64,000 bases of DNA from Euhalothece natronophila Z-M001 (GCF_007904085.1 NZ_CP042326.1:682001-746000), one strand, 5' to 3'. Counted from the first letter of the stretch, positions 1 through 9,230 are shown. Translations and numbers: made by a program. Notes: a model not told the origin generated them from the letters alone.

Positions 1-672
1 GGCAATTTCTGGTTGCATATCGTGAGGCGTGGTATTGGGAGCCCGAGCCACTACATCGTCAATTCTTAACTGTGTCGGTTGCATTTGTAAAGCCAAAATA
101 CGACAAGCGCGATCGCCTTGACAGCCAGCATGGGCAACGCCTCGCAGTCTCCCCCAAATAATAATATCTCCTTGGGCAATTACTGCTCCTCCTGGATTAA
201 CATCCCCAATAACAATTAGAGTTCCATCGTGGCGAATTTCCATGCCTGAACGAACAGTAGTTTGCAGATAAAGGGGATCTCGATTTTTAATTTGATTCCG
301 TTCAATGGGGGCAAGCAGTACGTTAGGTGAGGGCTGTGTTACGGAGTACCCCGCACTAGCAGCAGCAACAGCAGTTTGGCGACGAGTGGTTTCTATATTA
401 GTGAGGGATAATTCTACTTGGGAGAGGGCTTGCGCGATCGCGCTTAACTGTGAGGTATCCAATAAGCGATCCCGTGCTTTGAGGGTAACTGAGGTTTGTG
501 GCTGCCAAAACTTCTCACTACCATTCAGATGATGTTTCAAATTTTGCCATAATGAGTCCCAATCATCAGTGGCTTCCGTTGTCGGGGCTGGGGGCAGAGA
601 TAATAACACTTGATTTTGGTCACGCTTTAAACGGACAGGGGAATCGTCTGTCGTTTGACCATTTTGGTTCAT
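1..672 (-). CDS. minC: Septum site-determining protein MinC, 3' end cut by window edge
   Basis: The reverse strand reads open from an ATG at 672 to the left edge, giving 224 visible residues. The region around residues 154-185 has the MinC C-terminal beta-helix signature, GDVNPGG followed by WGRLRGVAHAGCQG and then LQMQPTQLRI. MinC is the inhibitor of FtsZ assembly that acts with MinD and MinE to keep division at mid-cell. The N-terminal half is poorly conserved, as is usual for cyanobacterial MinC. The C-terminus, and any minD and minE beyond it, lie outside the window. The family call rests on the C-terminal motif. Confidence 0.9.
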   Translation of the reverse strand, partial: MNQNGQTTDDSPVRLKRDQNQVLLSLPPAPTTEATDDWDSLWQNLKHHLNGSEKFWQPQTSVTLKARDRLLDTSQLSAIAQALSQVELSLTNIETTRRQTAVAAASAGYSVTQPSPNVLLAPIERNQIKNRDPLYLQTTVRSGMEIRHDGTLIVIGDVNPGGAVIAQGDIIIWGRLRGVAHAGCQGDRACRILALQMQPTQLRIDDVVARAPNTTPHDMQPEIA

Positions 673-867
673 AAGATCACCAGTAAAGAGAATAAGTTAA
701 CAACTAGGGGAAGCAATGTCTCCTCCTATCTTAGGACTAAAGCTATTTCCTTAAAAGGGAGAATTGTTTTTGCTAGCAAGGGCTGATTGTTAAAATTCTA
801 ACCGTTAATCCTAAACTCGTTATCATAGTTCTAGTAAGTCTTAAATTCAAGCCAGTGACTACGTAAA

Positions 868-2064
868 ATGGAAGCCTTAAGTTGGGAAGAATTAGAAGCT
901 CGTAGTAACTTAGAGCGCGATCGCGTTAATGGTGCAACTAATCCTCAAGCACGATTACGCCTCTTTGGTCATGATGAATCAGAGGTGCGAGTAACTTTAT
1001 ATCGGGATCATCATGCCTGGTGTCCTTACTGTCAAAAAGTTTGGCTGTGGCTAGAAGAGAAACAAATCCCCTACCGCATCGAAAAAGTAACCATGTTTTG
1101 CTATGGGCAAAAAGAACGCTGGTATAAGCGCATTGTTCCCTCAGGAATGCTTCCTGCGTTAGAACTAGATAATCGCTTACTCACAGAAAGTGATGATATT
1201 TTAGTCGCCCTCGAACAGGCTTTTGGTTCCTTAGGGTGGAGTATGACGGATCCGAAAGTCATGTCTTTACGAAAATTAGAAAGATTATTATTTCGCGCCT
1301 GGTGTACTTGGCTGTGTTATCCCACTCGTAACCGACGAGAAGAGGAAAAAAACCGCGATCAATTTCTCAAAACCATGCAACAGGTGGAAAAAGCCCTTAG
1401 TGAAACGCCGAGTCCGTATTTTCTAGAAGATTTCAGTGTGGTTGATGTTATTTTTACGCCTTATGTCGAGCGAATGAACGCTAGTCTCTTTTATTACAAG
1501 GGCTACTCTATGCGAGAAGAAAACCCCTACTTTGCAAAATGGTTTGATGGCATGGAAACTCGCTCCACCTATCGGGGAACGCAGAGTGATTTTCATACTC
1601 ATGCCCACGACTTACCGCCACAGATGGGAGGTTGTTATGCCAATGATGACCCCCAGACTAAACTTAATCAAGCGCGGGTAGATAGTGGCCCCTGGATGGG
1701 CTTACCTGATGTCAATTACCCTGAACCTGAAACTTCACGTCAAGAAGCATTACATCGTGTTCTCAAACATCGTCAAAATCTCATCAAAGTTAATCCAGTT
1801 TCTGAGGAAATTTTTGACCCTGCTTTACGTTGTGCCTTAACCCATTTGATCACAGGAGAAGTTTGTCCCCCTCCTGCTGGGGCAGCCACTGGTTTAAGAT
1901 ATCTGCGCGATCGCGTGAGTGTTCCTCGGGATATGTCCATTTATGCGGCGAAACGGTTACGGGAATCTCTAGAAAAAACTGCTAGTTTAGACAGTCAAAA
2001 ACAGGCAGAGCCAATTCCAGTGCAACACCGACGCGATCAAAACCCTGCTAATTTTGTTAATTAA
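868..2064 (+). CDS. Glutathione S-transferase family protein (long cyanobacterial form)
   Basis: This 398-residue protein has a thioredoxin-fold GST N-terminal domain starting near residue 40, with a CPYC redox motif at residues 52-55 (WCPYCQKV). A cis-proline segment ([12 protein letters not shown]) and the ESDDI glutathione-binding turn follow. A helical GST C-terminal domain runs to about residue 240. The last 150 residues are an extension beyond normal GSTs (about 200-220 aa). The CPYC pair is more typical of glutaredoxin and omega-class enzymes than of conjugating GSTs, so a thiol-transferase or reductase role is as likely as conjugation. It is a single gene on the plus strand with an ATG start. 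Confidence 0.75.
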   Translation: MEALSWEELEARSNLERDRVNGATNPQARLRLFGHDESEVRVTLYRDHHAWCPYCQKVWLWLEEKQIPYRIEKVTMFCYGQKERWYKRIVPSGMLPALELDNRLLTESDDILVALEQAFGSLGWSMTDPKVMSLRKLERLLFRAWCTWLCYPTRNRREEEKNRDQFLKTMQQVEKALSETPSPYFLEDFSVVDVIFTPYVERMNASLFYYKGYSMREENPYFAKWFDGMETRSTYRGTQSDFHTHAHDLPPQMGGCYANDDPQTKLNQARVDSGPWMGLPDVNYPEPETSRQEALHRVLKHRQNLIKVNPVSEEIFDPALRCALTHLITGEVCPPPAGAATGLRYLRDRVSVPRDMSIYAAKRLRESLEKTASLDSQKQAEPIPVQHRRDQNPANFVN

Positions 2065-2078
2065 ACCATCAGAGTAAA

Positions 2079-2363
2079 TTAGTCTTCTGCATCTTCTGCT
2101 AAAGGAACTGCTCGTTCAGAAGAGCGATCCATTTTCTCATTTACTTCTTCTAAAAGATCGGCTTCTGAGACAAGGGCATCTTGACCACTAGAAGAATCAT
2201 CTTCATTATTCAATTTTCTTTCCCCACGTCTAATATCAGGCTGAGATACTTCCTGAAGTGCTTCATGCCCCAGAGTATAACCCTTTAAGCCACTAATGAT
2301 TCCACTTCCAACGGCGATGAGAATAAAGATAAAAATAAATGTCAAAGTAGAATTAAATCTCAT
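2079..2363 (-). CDS. Small membrane-anchored hypothetical protein
   Basis: This 94-residue protein has one N-terminal membrane segment at about residues 7-25 (LTFIFIFILIAVGSGII). A hydrophilic tail rich in Glu, Asp and Ser follows and is probably disordered. No catalytic motif is visible. It converges with the GST-like gene, with only 14 bp between the stops. I do not recognise the family. The hydrophobic anchor and a tail without stops support a real gene, but no homology backs it. Confidence 0.5.
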   Translation of the reverse strand: MRFNSTLTFIFIFILIAVGSGIISGLKGYTLGHEALQEVSQPDIRRGERKLNNEDDSSSGQDALVSEADLLEEVNEKMDRSSERAVPLAEDAED

Positions 2364-2397
2364 GATGTTAAATTATAATTAGTAACGTACAACTTAA

Positions 2398-2470
2398 CCA
2401 GGGTTGGCCGAGCGGTTGAGGCAGCGAACTCATAATTCGCCTTAGGCAGGTTCAACTCCTGCACCCTGGA
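2398..2470 (+). tRNA. trnI: tRNA-Ile2 (anticodon CAT, lysidine-modified type)
   Basis: A complete 73-nt cloverleaf is visible. The acceptor CCAGGGT (2398-2404) pairs with ACCCTGG (2463-2469), and the discriminator is A. The D-stem is GCC/GGC, the anticodon stem GCGAA/TTCGC holds loop CTCATAA, and the T-stem is GCAGG/CCTGC. The anticodon is CAT. The loop ACTCATAAT and the D-arm resemble plastid trnI-CAU rather than elongator tRNA-Met (TTTCATAC), so I assign it to Ile2, whose C34 TilS converts to lysidine. CCA is not encoded. tRNA-Met remains the alternative. Confidence 0.88.
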
Positions 2471-2474
2471 CTCT

Positions 2475-2930
2475 TCAAAATTGTTGATGGTTGTTCTGAG
2501 ACCCCACCGAAGTTGTATAAGGGTTTTCTAAATCCCGAGTCCTGATCGGAATTTCTCCTACTTGTTGCTTTCTATAATCTCGATGCAGAATATTCAAAAG
2601 TCTGGAATCACGAATAATTTCATTTTCTGGAAAAGAAGAACGGTCTAGAGACTCCCCTACGCCAAAAATTGGTTTCAATCGCCCTTCTAGAGAGTGATTA
2701 TCAAAAAAATTGCCAGACTCATAGTTAAGAGCTTCTCGAAATAACTGAGGAACATTTTGATATTCAATGGGTGTTTTGAAAGAAGAAGTTTCTTCTTCAG
2801 AGTTTTTGTCTGATGAGTGGGACCCAGCGTAAGCAACATTAGCACTAAAAGCTGTGAAACTGATCCCAAGCAGACTTGCCCAGAAAAGATGTGCTAGCGA
2901 CATTTTTAATTTGGTGCCTGAAATTATCAC
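2475..2930 (-). CDS. Secreted hypothetical protein
   Basis: The longest reading is 151 residues. An internal ATG at 2903 (MSLAHLFWASL) gives a cleaner signal peptide, with a hydrophobic core and a probable cleavage after AYA, and is the likely start. The mature part is polar, with no cysteines or repeats, and I recognise no domain in it. It lies 4 bp past tRNA-Ile2, on the opposite strand. It is probably periplasmic or extracellular. Function unknown. Confidence 0.5.
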   Translation of the reverse strand: MIISGTKLKMSLAHLFWASLLGISFTAFSANVAYAGSHSSDKNSEEETSSFKTPIEYQNVPQLFREALNYESGNFFDNHSLEGRLKPIFGVGESLDRSSFPENEIIRDSRLLNILHRDYRKQQVGEIPIRTRDLENPYTTSVGSQNNHQQF

Positions 2931-3188
2931 TTTGATTCTAGCATTATAAGGTTTTTTTTAGGTTTTTAGCCAAAAATAGATAAGTATATCAATAATATCA
3001 AGATTTCATGACATAATGATCCCCGAAGAAGGCTTAAATCCGTGTATAAGCGAAAAAAATAGATACCTTACTTGATCTCACCCTATAAGTATTTGCTAAA
3101 ACTATAGGTGTAACGATCCACACGGATAAGTTAAGGTTTTCTTTATTACCGTTTGTTGTTCTCGTTCTCAATTATTGAATCAAAGCCA
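2931..3188. other. Intergenic region with imperfect inverted repeats
   Basis: No gene is seen here. ATCCGTGT near 3041 is answered by ACACGGAT near 3118, each flanked by TTAA-rich sequence. CCTATA near 3082 is answered by TATAGG about 20 bp on. These could be regulatory or part of a small transcript, but nothing matches a known element. Confidence 0.3.
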
Positions 3189-4409
3189 ATGGCAAAATCA
3201 CGTCCGCCTCTAGAAGAAATGACATTGCGTCAGTTACGAAAAGTAGCCAGTAGCTATAACATCTCTCGTTATAGTCGGATGCGAAAGTCGCAACTCTTGG
3301 AAGCAATTTTAAATATTGAAGGGCAAAATCAGCACTCCCCTGCTTCCAGTTGGGAATCAGAAACCCAAGAACTCATGGAGGCGAGTAAGTTTGAATTGGG
3401 AACCAATAATAGTTCCAGTAACGTTGAAGAAGAACAAAATTTAGCTTCAGTGGATGAGGAATTGCCAGAATTACCTGGGGGGTATGGTAAAAGTCGAATT
3501 GTGATGATGCCTCGGGATCCACAATGGAGTTATGTATATTGGGATATTTCTAATGAGCATAAAGAGGAATTGCGTCATCAAGGCGGGCAACAATTAGTTT
3601 TGCGTTTATATGATGTGACAGAGGCTGAAGCAGAAAGTAATACTTTATCAACTGTTCAAGAATTTCCTGTGGACGAATTAGCAAGGGAGTGGTATGTCCC
3701 CATTCCTATCAGCGATCGCGATTACCTTTGTGAAATTGGTTATCGTTGTGCGGATAGCACTTGGCTAGTTTTAGCAACTTCTAAACCGGTTCATATGCCA
3801 CCAGTTTATCCCTCTGACTGGATTGAGGATCACTTTATTGAACTGGATTGGGAAAACAATTTGGAAGAAATTCCCGAAGAAGAATTAACTCTTCCAGAAC
3901 CAAAAAATGCCCAAGATAAATCTCGACATTTAGAGGATCGCAATCGGCAAATTTACGAAGAGATTTTTGAAATATCAGAACCATTAGAAGGGCAAAGGCT
4001 CACAGGCTCTTTTTATAATTCTATGCCTCCTTCTTCAGTGAGTTCTTATATTTTTGCCTCAGGAGTAGGATTTGAGCAAAGTTTTCAGGGAGAAGGAGAA
4101 ACCCCTAGGCAGTTTTTAGAAGACATTTCTCCACAATTCACTCTAGTGGGAGAAAAAAGATTAATGCTTTCTGGTGCCACTTACCCCGAAGCAACCGTAA
4201 TCCTTGGAGAACAGCAAATTCAGAGCAATGCTGAGGGAAAATTTTACTTTCTTATCCCTTTTACAGAAAACGTAATGGAATGCCCGATTACGGTTTATTC
4301 TAAAGAAGGTCACCATATTTTTTCCTTGCAAATGAAGTTAACCAAGCATCCGACAACAGTTGATACTGAAGTCAAAGCAGAAACAGTTTCTGAGGTAGTC
4401 AGGAACTAA
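3189..4409 (+). CDS. DUF4912 domain protein with Rho-N/SAP-like N-terminus
   Basis: I place the start at the ATG at 3189 (MAKSRPP); an upstream TTG at 3153 would add 12 residues. Residues about 8-42 (MTLRQLRKVASSYNI to LLEAIL) form a Rho-N/SAP-like helical nucleic-acid-binding motif. A DUF4912 domain follows, with RIVMMPRDPQWSYVYWDIS near residue 100 and LRLYDVT near 135. The C-terminal 80 residues are a beta-rich repeat of the same general kind (ATYPEATVILG). DUF4912 proteins are common in cyanobacteria and have no assigned biochemical role. It is monocistronic. Confidence 0.75.
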   Translation: MAKSRPPLEEMTLRQLRKVASSYNISRYSRMRKSQLLEAILNIEGQNQHSPASSWESETQELMEASKFELGTNNSSSNVEEEQNLASVDEELPELPGGYGKSRIVMMPRDPQWSYVYWDISNEHKEELRHQGGQQLVLRLYDVTEAEAESNTLSTVQEFPVDELAREWYVPIPISDRDYLCEIGYRCADSTWLVLATSKPVHMPPVYPSDWIEDHFIELDWENNLEEIPEEELTLPEPKNAQDKSRHLEDRNRQIYEEIFEISEPLEGQRLTGSFYNSMPPSSVSSYIFASGVGFEQSFQGEGETPRQFLEDISPQFTLVGEKRLMLSGATYPEATVILGEQQIQSNAEGKFYFLIPFTENVMECPITVYSKEGHHIFSLQMKLTKHPTTVDTEVKAETVSEVVRN

Positions 4410-4435
4410 GGATTTTAATTTTCTTAGTAGAGGAA

Positions 4436-5005
4436 TTAATTGAGTTTATAAATTACTGCACCATCGTCAGGGCGATTATCAACGATTAACAAGTTTTTGC
4501 TCATTAAATACTCAACTCGTTCCTCAATTTCCTCATATTCTCCCCTGACTTCTAGAAAAATCTCAGCTAAAGTTGCCCCCTGAGCATCTTTTACCGTTCT
4601 TAAAATGGCACGATCTAAATCTGGCTCTTGTTGTCTTTCTGTGAAGTACTGTTTTTCGGTTACTTCTGAGTTTACCTCTGGAGGCTGAGAACGAGGTAAA
4701 TTAACAACAATACTTTCAGGGGTTTGATAAAAACTAGCCTGGTTGGGTTGATAACCATAGAGAGCTTTCATCTTTAGGTTTTCTTCATCAACCATGTTGG
4801 GAATAAGAAATAAATCCATAAATTGCCCTAATCCAAAAAAGCCCCACGTCAATAGATAAATTACCCCTGACAGATAACGTCTAGCGTAGAAACGGTGAAT
4901 CCCACATACTGAGAATAAACAAAAACACCACAAGGCATAAGCAGTGGGCTTGTTCCTTTGATAGACAATGTAATTGGACATTTGCGACTCATCAGAAGTT
5001 TTCAT
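4436..5005 (-). CDS. TM2 domain-containing membrane protein
   Basis: The 189 residues contain a TM2 domain at about 18-75: two membrane helices joined by a short turn, with the hallmark GIHRFYARRYLSGVIYLLT and FGLGQFMDLFLIP. A linker and a soluble C-terminal region (about 130-189) follow, with a winged-helix-like pattern (LDRAILRTVKDAQGATLAEI). Function is unknown. The arrangement suggests a membrane-anchored regulator. It is convergent with the DUF4912 gene. Confidence 0.7.
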   Translation of the reverse strand: MKTSDESQMSNYIVYQRNKPTAYALWCFCLFSVCGIHRFYARRYLSGVIYLLTWGFFGLGQFMDLFLIPNMVDEENLKMKALYGYQPNQASFYQTPESIVVNLPRSQPPEVNSEVTEKQYFTERQQEPDLDRAILRTVKDAQGATLAEIFLEVRGEYEEIEERVEYLMSKNLLIVDNRPDDGAVIYKLN

Positions 5006-5149
5006 TCCTCTGCCTCAACCAAATTTGACTAATTTTTCCAGAAATTAACTATTATTAGAGAAAATAAGCATCAACCAAGAGAGCCCCTAAGCTTAATTCT
5101 CTATCTTTTTTTATATTAGCGCAGGTTTCTAGAGTGTATCAGTGTCTCT

Positions 5150-5638
5150 TTACTCGACATTCACATTTAGAATATTGCTAGGAAAAGTTTTTAAAAGATT
5201 GGATTTTTCTATAACTCCTTTTGGGGTATTAATGGTAAGATTGCCTTGATCATCGCAGAGCCAGACCTCTTTTGCGCCTTTAGCTAAATACAGATCGATT
5301 TTTTCTGCCATTTCTCCTTGAGAATTAGAAGGAGAAAGAATTTCGATGCAAATTTCTGGGGCAACAGGTAAAGGAGTCATTTCGCCATATTCAGCAAAAA
5401 ATTCTGGGGAAGCCCAAGCCACATCGGCAACTTTTATCCCTTTTCTTGTCTCAACCGAACATTCCAAATATAACTCTCCTTGTTTGCCATGTTGAGCTAA
5501 GAGTAAGGTTAATTTACTTTGTAGTCTCCCATGACGGTTAGAAGCAGGACTCATCTCAATTTTGCCATATTCATTAAGCTCAATTTTGAATGGCAAATCC
5601 TGTAAACTAGGATGCTCAATTACCTCTTGCCATTGCAT
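5150..5638 (-). CDS. Uma2 family endonuclease-like protein
   Basis: At 162 residues this is a typical Uma2 (DUF820) protein with a PD-(D/E)XK fold. Visible motifs are RHGRLQSKLTLLLA near the N-terminus, the acidic strand VADVAWAS, PEICIEILSPSN with the conserved Glu, and KGAKEVWLCD. Uma2 proteins are greatly expanded in cyanobacteria, and their DNA targets are mostly unknown. It lies 23 bp upstream of the DUF4870 gene on the same strand, so co-transcription is possible. Confidence 0.8.
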   Translation of the reverse strand: MQWQEVIEHPSLQDLPFKIELNEYGKIEMSPASNRHGRLQSKLTLLLAQHGKQGELYLECSVETRKGIKVADVAWASPEFFAEYGEMTPLPVAPEICIEILSPSNSQGEMAEKIDLYLAKGAKEVWLCDDQGNLTINTPKGVIEKSNLLKTFPSNILNVNVE

Positions 5639-5661
5639 ATCAATGATTCTCCCTTGTTTAT

Positions 5662-6000
5662 TTAAAGCAATCGGAAAATAAAGGGGTAGCGATAAGCTGT
5701 TTCTGGCTTAGTTAAGACATTTATAATAGCAATTATCGGCATAATCAAGTTAACAATTGCTAAAATTCCTAACAAAATCCATCCAATTAAAATTAAGGTA
5801 AGGATAAAAAAAATAATTTCGTAAAGCCACAAATTAAAATGAAAATTGAGGGCTTCTTTTGCATTTGCTTTGGCAACATCATCTTTACTCATCAATAAGA
5901 CAATAATGGGAATCGCAACTGAAAAAAATAATGTGCCAAAAAAGATAGAACCGTGACAAAGGGCGGAAAGCAGTTTACGTTGATCTAAATCTTCAGCCAT
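5662..6000 (-). CDS. DUF4870 domain-containing membrane protein
   Basis: The 112 residues match the DUF4870 pattern: QRKLLSALCHGSIFFG, a first helix, the conserved block AKEALNFHFNLWLYEII, then two more membrane helices and a short YRYPFIFRLL end. These small membrane proteins have no known function. The start overlaps the stop of the upstream kinase-like gene by 8 bp, which suggests translational coupling within one minus-strand operon. Confidence 0.8.
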   Translation of the reverse strand: MAEDLDQRKLLSALCHGSIFFGTLFFSVAIPIIVLLMSKDDVAKANAKEALNFHFNLWLYEIIFFILTLILIGWILLGILAIVNLIMPIIAIINVLTKPETAYRYPFIFRLL

Positions 6001-7315
6001 GATGTTTATTTAAGCGACGGTAAACAGTAACTAAGCCTTGATTATCTCCCACATTGCCGGGAAATAAGACAACAGGAAGACTCGGAAATTGAGGATGCGT
6101 TTCAGGGGTACGCACTAAGGAACAACCCGGAAGAATTTGTCCTAGGAGTCTTGCTGATTGTAATTGTAATCCATCACTTAAGACATCGTTGGAGGTAATG
6201 CCTCCTTTACTAATGAGAAAACTAATATTTTTAGGCAGTCGGCGCACAATATCCATTAAAAAGGAAGACACTTCTACCCCAAAGTCAAGACGGGCTTGGG
6301 TAGTTTCAAATTGGAGCTCTTCACGGCTAGTATAGATGACAGGGGTTTGTTCATTTTCGTAAGCCGTTTTAATGTCTTGCAGAATAGCGGTTAATAATTT
6401 ATCACGATTATTCGGATCATCTCGTAATTGCTTAACATCAACTTCAACGCCAGTGACAGTTTCTTCTTCTAGAAGGGCATAAAGTTGAGCGGTTGATTTT
6501 TTCACATGAGAACCGACTAAGACAACACCTGGGTTAGGGGTGGCATCATATTTGCCCATTTCTTCGGCAGGAATAGGTTGTTTCCCGAGTTGCGCGAGAG
6601 AGGTAAGGATACTAGCAGCGCTGCGGAATAAAAACTGTTTCCCTTCTTGGGCGACTGCAAGAACATCAGAGGCAAATTGATCTAAGTCGCTTTGGGTTTC
6701 TCCATCAACGGCAACACATTGATTATTATTCAGTTGTCGCAGCCGATCTTTTATTCCTTGACGAATATCAGCTAAAGTAAACCGTTGTACTTCATTGGCT
6801 TTAATTTTCCCTTGGGTTTTTTCTTCTACATAGTCAGGAAGATAGCTGTAAGAGTAACCAAAAACAGAATCTTTAGCAAATTCGGTTTCGTGAACGGGGG
6901 TTTCTACTCCATCAGAGACAATATAGTGGACACTGTCACGGGTGATACGTCCCCCTTCAAAAAAGGCAGGAACGAGGAAATGAGCATCAAATGAGCCTAA
7001 TTCTTCGGCAATGACATCAGTTTCTAGGGGATAATGTCCTCTAAGAGTAGAATCTGACCGACTCACTACTAAAAAGTCGTTAATATTTTCTTGGGCAAGT
7101 GCGCTTTTAAGGTTTTGGCAGACTTCACGAGTTCTTTTTACTGCATTGTCTGGGGAGAGGGCGCGAGTATTGGTGAGAACAAAGAAGATGGAAATATCAT
7201 CCTGTAAACCTAGACGCAATGTTTCTACATCCCACTGCATTAAGAGTAAGCAACTGTGGACAGTTTGAGAACCTGTGGGATCATCATCGAGGACAATAAT
7301 TTTGGGGGTGGTCAT
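5993..7315 (-). CDS. Four-carbon acid sugar kinase family protein (DUF1537/OtnK-like)
   Basis: The 440-residue protein begins with the N-terminal motif of this family, IIVLDDDPTGSQTVH, and continues with RSDSTLRGHYPLE. The C-terminal nucleotide-binding domain shows FLISKGGITSNDVLSDGL and VVLFPGNVGDN. Characterised members phosphorylate acid sugars such as erythronate, threonate or 3-oxo-tetronate using ATP. The substrate in cyanobacteria is unknown, and no partner aldolase or dehydrogenase lies next to it. The length is normal for the family. Confidence 0.85.
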   Translation of the reverse strand: MTTPKIIVLDDDPTGSQTVHSCLLLMQWDVETLRLGLQDDISIFFVLTNTRALSPDNAVKRTREVCQNLKSALAQENINDFLVVSRSDSTLRGHYPLETDVIAEELGSFDAHFLVPAFFEGGRITRDSVHYIVSDGVETPVHETEFAKDSVFGYSYSYLPDYVEEKTQGKIKANEVQRFTLADIRQGIKDRLRQLNNNQCVAVDGETQSDLDQFASDVLAVAQEGKQFLFRSAASILTSLAQLGKQPIPAEEMGKYDATPNPGVVLVGSHVKKSTAQLYALLEEETVTGVEVDVKQLRDDPNNRDKLLTAILQDIKTAYENEQTPVIYTSREELQFETTQARLDFGVEVSSFLMDIVRRLPKNISFLISKGGITSNDVLSDGLQLQSARLLGQILPGCSLVRTPETHPQFPSLPVVLFPGNVGDNQGLVTVYRRLNKHHG

Positions 7316-7348
7316 TACTCAATTAGAAATGAAAGTACCACTACTAGA

Positions 7349-7759
7349 CTAACTGTTTGCATATCGTTGATAAAGTGTCTGTACAGTTTTTAACACTTTT
7401 TCAAGGGGGGAGGTACTATCAGGATCATATTCTTGTAAGCTAGTGAGGAGTTTTGCTTCTTCTGTTGCCATTTCTCCGTCGCTATAAATTAATCCACTAA
7501 TAGCTTCAATGAGATTTTCATAATCTTTTTGGTTAGGAGAACTGCCCAAATATTCTTGTACCCAAGCGTAGCATTGATCAGGTTTGACAGCTTTTAGTTC
7601 GTTTAAAAGAGGTCGAATTTCTGGATCGTCGGCGAGGTTATGTTTTTGGGCAGTTTTTTGCAGGTATTGACGTTCCTCAGTCTGGATGTGACCATCGATC
7701 CAAGCTGCGCCAATTAAAATTTTGAGTAGCTGTTTTTCAGTATTTTTTTTGCCTTGCAT
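7349..7759 (-). CDS. TerB-family (tellurite resistance-like) helical protein
   Basis: The 136 residues are all helical and match TerB-like proteins: LLKILIGAAWIDGHIQTEERQYL, then a second half with AISGLIYSDGEMATEEAKLL. The acidic (I/D)DG-x-E/EE clusters are the probable metal-binding sites of this fold. In cyanobacteria these are stand-alone genes of unknown role; a link to tellurite is by name only. It lies 33 bp upstream of the kinase-like gene on the same strand. Confidence 0.75.
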   Translation of the reverse strand: MQGKKNTEKQLLKILIGAAWIDGHIQTEERQYLQKTAQKHNLADDPEIRPLLNELKAVKPDQCYAWVQEYLGSSPNQKDYENLIEAISGLIYSDGEMATEEAKLLTSLQEYDPDSTSPLEKVLKTVQTLYQRYANS

Positions 7760-7802
7760 GGTGAGTGATGGGTAATTACTGATGGGTTTTAATTGAGTAA
7801 AT

Positions 7803-7877
7803 CTTGTGATCCCCCCTAACCCCCCTTATTAAAGGGGGGAACTAAGGTGGCAGTTTACAACTAAATTAAAATTGCTA
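7803..7877. mobile_element. MITE-like remnant with C-rich palindrome
   Basis: CCCCCC and GGGGGG arms around 7810-7840 form a palindrome. They are followed by TTTACAACTAAATT and the end ATTGCTATA. The same end and palindrome occur in the complete 122-bp element inside vapC (50309-50430). The left terminal repeat is missing here. The right end (TGCTATAG) overlaps the stop codon of rsmB. Confidence 0.65.
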
Positions 7878-9212
7878 TAGTTTTAATTTGACCATAAAAA
7901 AGCCATCACTGTTGTGTTCTGTGGGCAAAATTTTTAAGAAATTTGACAAAGACGTTAAGGATGGTACGGGAAAGTTCCCTGCGGGTGGGATAATTTGCCA
8001 TTGAGGGTGATTGGCTAAGAAGGCTTGAATGACATCTTCGTTTTCTAAGGGGTTAATGGTACAAGTGGCATAAACGAGGATACCGTTAGGTTTTACCCAA
8101 GTGGCGGCTTCGGTGAGGATTTCTTGTTGCAGTTGGGCTAATTGTAGGAGATTTTCGGGAGTTTGTCGCCAACGTAAATCGGTGCGACGATGTAAGGTGC
8201 CTAAGCCAGAACAGGGGGCATCGACTAAAACGCGATCGCTGCTATTTTTAAATTGAGATAGGTTTCGCACATCACCAACACAAGTTTGAATAGAATTGAG
8301 TTTTAGCCGTTGGGCATTTTGAGTAACTTTTTTGAGGCGACTAGAAGCGCGATCGCTGCTATAAATAATTCCCTGATCTCCCATTAATTCGGCAATATGG
8401 GTACTTTTCCCCCCAGGGGCGGCACAGGCATCAATAATGGTTTCTCCTGCTTGGGGATTGAGTAAATAACTCACTAATTGGGCGCTATAATCTTGAACTG
8501 TCCACCACCCTTGAGTAAACCCTGGCAGTTGTTGAATATTTCCTACTCCAGAGGGGAGTCTTAGCCCATTGGGAAGGGGAAGGCGAGAATATTCGATATT
8601 GACTTCATTAAGGGCTTTTTCTACTGTTTCTTGAGTGGTTTGTAAGGGGTTGATTCTCAAGTCAATATTGGGGGGGTGATTGAACCATTGCGCGAGGAGA
8701 GGGGCCGTTTCTTCTCCATACTCCTCCCACCACAGTTTAACGATCCAATCGGGAAAGCTATGTAAAATACCAATACGCTGGATCGGATCTTCAGGGAGTT
8801 TTAAGGGATCAGCCGTGGTTGCTTGTTGACGGCTATAATTGCGGAGAAGACCATTAATTACCCCTGAAAGTTTCCCTAAGCCATTGCTTTTGGCAAGTTC
8901 GACACTTGTATCCACTGCTGCCGAATCAGGAACTTGCGTCAAATATCGTAGCTGATACAATCCGATAAGTAGAATTAGGCGCAGTTTGGGCGGTTGTTGG
9001 GAAGCTGGTTTACTGGCAAACTGATCAATTAACGCATCAAGGGTACGCTGACGACGAACAATTCCATAGATTAACTCACTGACAAATTTTTGATCTTGGG
9101 GGGTGAGAGAGATTTTCCCTAAAGCGCGATCGCGCGCTACTTCGGCATAGGCATCTTTCAAGATGATTTCATACAGAGCATTAAATACAACTTGGCGCGG
9201 ATTATGCTTCAT
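7875..9212 (-). CDS. rsmB: 16S rRNA (cytosine-967-C5)-methyltransferase RsmB
   Basis: The 445 residues combine an N-terminal NusB-like RNA-binding domain (PRQVVFNALYEIILKDAY; QFASKPASQQ) with a C-terminal SAM-dependent RNA m5C methyltransferase. Visible methyltransferase motifs are AAPGGKSTHIAELM (motif I), VDAPCSGLGTLHRRTDLRW (motif IV with PC) and VYATCTINPLENEDV (motif VI, with the catalytic Cys in TCT). The enzyme methylates C967 of 16S rRNA. The stop codon TAG (7875-7877) comes from the terminal repeat of the adjacent MITE-like sequence, so the natural C-terminus may have been slightly altered. Confidence 0.93.
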   Translation of the reverse strand: MKHNPRQVVFNALYEIILKDAYAEVARDRALGKISLTPQDQKFVSELIYGIVRRQRTLDALIDQFASKPASQQPPKLRLILLIGLYQLRYLTQVPDSAAVDTSVELAKSNGLGKLSGVINGLLRNYSRQQATTADPLKLPEDPIQRIGILHSFPDWIVKLWWEEYGEETAPLLAQWFNHPPNIDLRINPLQTTQETVEKALNEVNIEYSRLPLPNGLRLPSGVGNIQQLPGFTQGWWTVQDYSAQLVSYLLNPQAGETIIDACAAPGGKSTHIAELMGDQGIIYSSDRASSRLKKVTQNAQRLKLNSIQTCVGDVRNLSQFKNSSDRVLVDAPCSGLGTLHRRTDLRWRQTPENLLQLAQLQQEILTEAATWVKPNGILVYATCTINPLENEDVIQAFLANHPQWQIIPPAGNFPVPSLTSLSNFLKILPTEHNSDGFFMVKLKL

Positions 9213-9230
9213 AAATAGTTCGTCACCAGA

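Noticed and set aside
305-532. A plus-strand 75-aa frame near the left edge
   Set aside because: It is antisense to minC, whose C-terminal motif is clear on the other strand.
2398-2470. Calling the CAT-anticodon tRNA an elongator or initiator Met tRNA
   Set aside because: The anticodon loop CTCATAA and the D-arm fit Ile2 better, and the C1-G72 pair excludes an initiator of the usual type.
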